DNA of 64,000 nucleotides from JBFLXR01 sp040757065 (lineage in GTDB: Bacteria > Pseudomonadota > Gammaproteobacteria > Burkholderiales > Gallionellaceae). The notes beneath the pieces are model-generated. The model ran no database searches and had not been told where the DNA came from. It saw only the letters and a list, made by a program, of their open reading frames with translations. The translations under genes and the position numbers were made by a program. This document shows, piece after piece, positions 61,330 to 64,000 of this stretch; the first letter of the stretch is position 1, and each line of letters opens with the position of its first letter. The stretch covers positions 1 through 64,000 of the forward strand of contig JBFLXR010000004.1 in NCBI GenBank assembly GCA_040757065.1, written 5' to 3'.

Positions 61330-62163
61330 TTACACTTGCTGTATCCCTGCCAGTAGCCAGACGGCCTTGTCGTCGTGCAGATCTTTCTGTACATGCCAGA
61401 TTTCATCGAACGATTCGGCTGCACCGCCGTTTTCGCTCAACTGACCGGTCATGCGCACACTGGCGATGGCCAGATTACCTTCGGTAACCACTTCCAGTAG
61501 CGAGGCTTCCAATGCCAGCACATCGGTTTTCTGCGTTGTGTTGTCGCGCTCTTGCAGTTGCATGGAAATTTCCGCGAATATTTCCGGCGTGGTGTACTCG
61601 CGAATATCATTCAAATCTTTGCGGTCGTTCGCGGCTTGCAGGCGGATAAACGAGGTTTTGGCGGAACGAATAAAGGCTTCCACCGGGAAACCGGCCGGAA
61701 TCGATGCGGCAGCCGGTGCTGCCGAGGCGCTGCCGTTACCGACAGGTTGCGGAGCCGGTTCGGGTTGATGATAAGGCGCACCGCTGCCGGCGTATTGCAT
61801 CGGTTGCGGTTTGCTGCGGAATTTGGCGATCAGGAACATTACCAGCATCACGGCCAGCACGGCCATCAGGATGCCGCCGATTGCGCCGCCGAAGCCGCTG
61901 CCAGCGAACAATGCGCCGAGACCTGCGCCAATAGCTAAGCCAGCCAAGGGGCCAAGCCACTTGCTACCGGCAGAGGGTTGTGCGGCAGGCTGGGCTGCTG
62001 GGGCGGGTGCCGGTGCGGCAGCCGGAGCTTTTTGCGGCGGAGCGCTCATGGTGCGCTGTTTACCGACGCTACCGCCTCCGCCGAACCGTTTGGCTTCGGC
62101 TTCAACGGCGAACAAGCTCAGGCAGGTCAGGGCAATCGTCAACAACATCAAAAAGCGCTTCAT
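61330..62163 (-). CDS. Tim44-like domain protein (paralogue B)
   Basis: 277 residues from the ATG at 62163 (MKRFLMLLTIALTC). Signal peptide to about AEA, a Gly-rich KRFGGGGSVGKQR stretch also found in paralogue A (GRFGGGKSIG), a Pro/Ala linker, a membrane segment (AIGGILMAVLAVMLVMFLIAKF near 108-130) and the C-terminal Tim44-like domain (about 160-277). Its segment RLQAANDRKDLNDIREYTTP differs from paralogue A at few positions. Confidence 0.9.
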   Translation of the reverse strand: MKRFLMLLTIALTCLSLFAVEAEAKRFGGGGSVGKQRTMSAPPQKAPAAAPAPAPAAQPAAQPSAGSKWLGPLAGLAIGAGLGALFAGSGFGGAIGGILMAVLAVMLVMFLIAKFRSKPQPMQYAGSGAPYHQPEPAPQPVGNGSASAAPAAASIPAGFPVEAFIRSAKTSFIRLQAANDRKDLNDIREYTTPEIFAEISMQLQERDNTTQKTDVLALEASLLEVVTEGNLAIASVRMTGQLSENGGAAESFDEIWHVQKDLHDDKAVWLLAGIQQV

Positions 62164-62224
62164 AGAATCCTCGAAGTAATAAACAACAGGCGGAAAGTAT
62201 ACCATCGGCGCAACGCGCCACCGC

Positions 62225-62851
62225 TTAAAATGGGGACGGACTGCTTAAATTCAAGAGTGTGCCGCTTAGTGGATGAGCAAAACTTAACTGGCAGGCGTGC
62301 AGATGCAAACGGTCGGCCACTGCGCCGCCGTAAAACAAATCGCCGACGATGGGGTGACCTATCGCGGACAGGTGCACACGCAGTTGGTGCGAGCGCCCTG
62401 TGACAGGCTCCAGTTCCAGTCGCGACGTATTGGATTGGAGATCGTGACCGAGCAGGCGATAGCGCGTGAGTGAGGGCTTGCCGACTTCGAGATCGACCTT
62501 TTGCAGGGGACGGTTCGGCCAATCGGCAATCAGAGGCAGGGCGATTTCGCCTTCCGGCGCGGTTAATCCGCCGACCACGGCGAGGTAGCACTTCTCGATC
62601 CGGCGCTGGCTGAATTGCTCGGATAATTTGCGCTGCATCTCGGCTCCCCGGGCGAATAGCAGCAGACCGGAGGTCGCCATATCCAGTCGGTGTACGATCA
62701 ATGCGTCGGGGAAAGCGGCTTGCACCCGTGCCGAAAGGCAATCTTGCTTATCGGGGCCGCGCCCTGGCACCGAAAGTAATCCAGCCGGTTTGTCGGCCGC
62801 CAGCAAAAATGCATCCTGATAGACTAGTCTAAGAGGGGGCGCGGCTTCCAT
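62225..62851 (-). CDS. Pseudouridine synthase, RluA family
   Basis: 208 residues. Catalytic motif HRLDMATSGLLLFAR with the essential Asp at about residue 57, and the C-terminal GRSHQLRVHLSAIGHPIVGDLFYGG. The short length without an S4 domain fits RluA itself (23S U746 / tRNA U32), but the exact target is not proven here. Confidence 0.93.
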   Translation of the reverse strand: MEAAPPLRLVYQDAFLLAADKPAGLLSVPGRGPDKQDCLSARVQAAFPDALIVHRLDMATSGLLLFARGAEMQRKLSEQFSQRRIEKCYLAVVGGLTAPEGEIALPLIADWPNRPLQKVDLEVGKPSLTRYRLLGHDLQSNTSRLELEPVTGRSHQLRVHLSAIGHPIVGDLFYGGAVADRLHLHACQLSFAHPLSGTLLNLSSPSPF

Positions 62852-62858
62852 CGGAGGC

Positions 62859-63200
62859 TCAGGCTTTCTTCACAAACTCTGATTTCAGCGACATCGCGCC
62901 GATGCCGTCAATCTTGCAATCGATATCGTGATCGCCCTCAACCAGGCGGATATTCTTGACCTTGGTGCCGACTTTGACCACCAGAGAAGACCCTTTAACT
63001 TTCAGATCCTTAATGACGGTTACGCTGTCGCCGTCGTTCAGCACAGTGCCGTTAGCATCGCGGATTACGCGTGCCTGCTCCCCGCTTTCGGCCGCCGCTT
63101 GCTGCGGCCATTCGTGGGCGCATTCCGGGCAAACGTAGTTACTGCCGTCTTCATAGGTGTATTCGGAACCGCATTGGGGACATTTCGGTAAGCTGCTCAT
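62859..63200 (-). CDS. Zinc-ribbon protein of the PhnA/YjdM family
   Basis: 113 residues from the ATG at 63200. Four-Cys ribbon CPQCG...CPECAHEW at the N-terminus, then an SH3-like domain (NDGDSVTVIKDLKVKGSS, GTKVKNIRLVEGDHDIDCKIDG). Despite the name the family is not tied to phosphonate use, and no phn genes are near. It lies between ubiE and the pseudouridine synthase, behind the ubiE terminator. Confidence 0.93.
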   Translation of the reverse strand: MSSLPKCPQCGSEYTYEDGSNYVCPECAHEWPQQAAAESGEQARVIRDANGTVLNDGDSVTVIKDLKVKGSSLVVKVGTKVKNIRLVEGDHDIDCKIDGIGAMSLKSEFVKKA

Positions 63201-63220
63201 GGTTAGACTCCAAAAAATGA

Positions 63221-63245
63221 AACCCCGGCCCATTGGGCCGGGGTT
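63221..63245 (-). terminator. Rho-independent terminator of ubiE
   Basis: AACCCCGGCCCA and TGGGCCGGGGTT form a 12-bp stem; the minus strand continues TCATTTTTTGG. It lies between the ubiE stop and the PhnA-type gene. Confidence 0.88.
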
Positions 63246-63261
63246 GTTAAAACCCAAAGGG

Positions 63262-63999
63262 TTAGGGCATTTTGTAGCCGCGATGCAATGCGACTACGCC
63301 TCCTGTCAAATTAAAGTATTCTGCACGTGAGAAACCGGCCTCTTCCATCATTTGCTTTAATTCTTCCTGACCGGGGTGCATGCGGATCGACTCGGCCAGA
63401 TAGCGGTAGCTGTCGGCATCGTTGGCGATCAGCTTACCCATTTGCGGCAAGAGCTTAAAAGAATAGGTATCGTAAATCGGCTCCAGCGGCTTCCAGACTT
63501 TGGAAAACTCCAGCACCAGCAAGCGACCGCCCGGTTTCAGCACGCGGAACATTTCGCGCAGCGCGGCATCTTTGTGCGTGACGTTGCGCAAGCCGAAGGC
63601 GATGCTGACGCAATCGAAATAATTCGACGGGAACGGCAGGTTTTCCGCGTCGCACTGCGCTGCCGGCGAATTCAGGCCGTCGTCCAGCATGCGGTCGCGT
63701 CCGACGCGCAGCATGGCGTTATTGATGTCGGTGAGCCACACCTCGCCGGTTTCGCCGACGCGCTTGGCAAATTTGCGCGACAAGTCGGCTGAGCCACCGG
63801 CCACATCCAACACCTTTTCACCGGCGCGTACGCCGCTGACTTCGATGGTGAAACGCTTCCACAAACGGTGCAGACCGGCAGACATCAGATCGTTCATGAT
63901 GTCGTATTTGCTGGCGACCGAAGTGAATACGCCCGCAACCCGCTTAGCCTTGTCTTCTTCGGCGACCGTTTCGAAGCCGAAATGGGTGGTTTTACTCAT
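63262..63999 (-). CDS. ubiE: Ubiquinone/menaquinone biosynthesis C-methyltransferase UbiE
   Basis: 245 residues, complete: its ATG is one base from the window end. SAM motif VLDVAGGSADLSRKFA, then LTDINNAML and the UbiE signatures SIAFGLRNVTHKD and LEFSKVWKPLEPIYDTYSF. Methylates the quinone ring in ubiquinone synthesis. It is near ubiB and ubiJ, so this block serves respiration. Confidence 0.98.
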   Translation of the reverse strand: MSKTTHFGFETVAEEDKAKRVAGVFTSVASKYDIMNDLMSAGLHRLWKRFTIEVSGVRAGEKVLDVAGGSADLSRKFAKRVGETGEVWLTDINNAMLRVGRDRMLDDGLNSPAAQCDAENLPFPSNYFDCVSIAFGLRNVTHKDAALREMFRVLKPGGRLLVLEFSKVWKPLEPIYDTYSFKLLPQMGKLIANDADSYRYLAESIRMHPGQEELKQMMEEAGFSRAEYFNLTGGVVALHRGYKMP

Positions 64000-64000
64000 C

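Overview
The window is a 64 kb piece of a betaproteobacterial chromosome around its replication origin. The order rpmH-rnpA-yidD-yidC-mnmE-mnmG-rsmG-parA-parB-atpIBEFHAGDC-glmU-glmS on the minus strand, facing dnaA-dnaN-gyrB on the plus strand, is the classical origin neighbourhood. The smg-dprA-LysM / def-fmt-rsmB-DUF4390-ntrY-type blocks, the tkt-gap-pgk-pyk-fba cluster and the ubiE / Tim44-like / ubiJ-ubiB block point to the Nitrosomonadales side of the Betaproteobacteria (a Gallionellaceae-like organism is my guess). No rRNA is present to confirm this.

Layout. 1-1030: a CRISPR array with 15 spacers, cut by the left edge, with a type II-C-like repeat; no cas gene is in the window. 1065-5083: a small outer-membrane-type protein and glmU-glmS for UDP-GlcNAc synthesis. 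5165-12002: the complete F1Fo ATP synthase operon. 12044-19950: parAB, tRNA-modification genes, membrane insertase and ribosomal protein L34 genes. 20028-25170: oriC with DnaA boxes, dnaA, dnaN, gyrB. Two parS-like palindromes (16274-16289 and 22760-22775) flank oriC and match the ParAB segregation genes. 25171-26876: an AT-richer accessory stretch with one lipoprotein gene. 26877-39112: csp-infA pair, topA, smg, dprA, LysM protein, then def-fmt-rsmB-DUF4390 and a NtrY/NtrX-like two-component pair. 39267-46246: transketolase plus the lower glycolytic / Calvin-cycle genes gap-pgk-pyk-fba. 46344-49598: dacB, bioA and a glycine-zipper protein. 49750-51810: groESL with a sigma32-like promoter and a CIRCE operator. 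51917-55312: tRNA-Phe(GAA) and a 3.3 kb genomic island bounded by 31-bp repeats of the tRNA 3' end; it carries an integrase remnant and one large AT-rich gene that fuses a nuclease, an adenine methylase and a specificity domain. 55750-63999: an AT3-SGNH acyltransferase, ubiB-ubiJ, two Tim44-domain paralogues, an RluA-type pseudouridine synthase, a PhnA-type zinc-ribbon protein and ubiE.

Most of the window is well-conserved housekeeping. The accessory interest lies in three places: the CRISPR array (near-duplicate spacers that differ in the presumed Cas9 seed, and a terminal repeat reduced to its promoter half), the tRNA-Phe mini-island with its single-protein restriction-modification gene, and the AT-rich stretch between gyrB and csp. 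Two defence systems therefore sit within one origin-proximal window.
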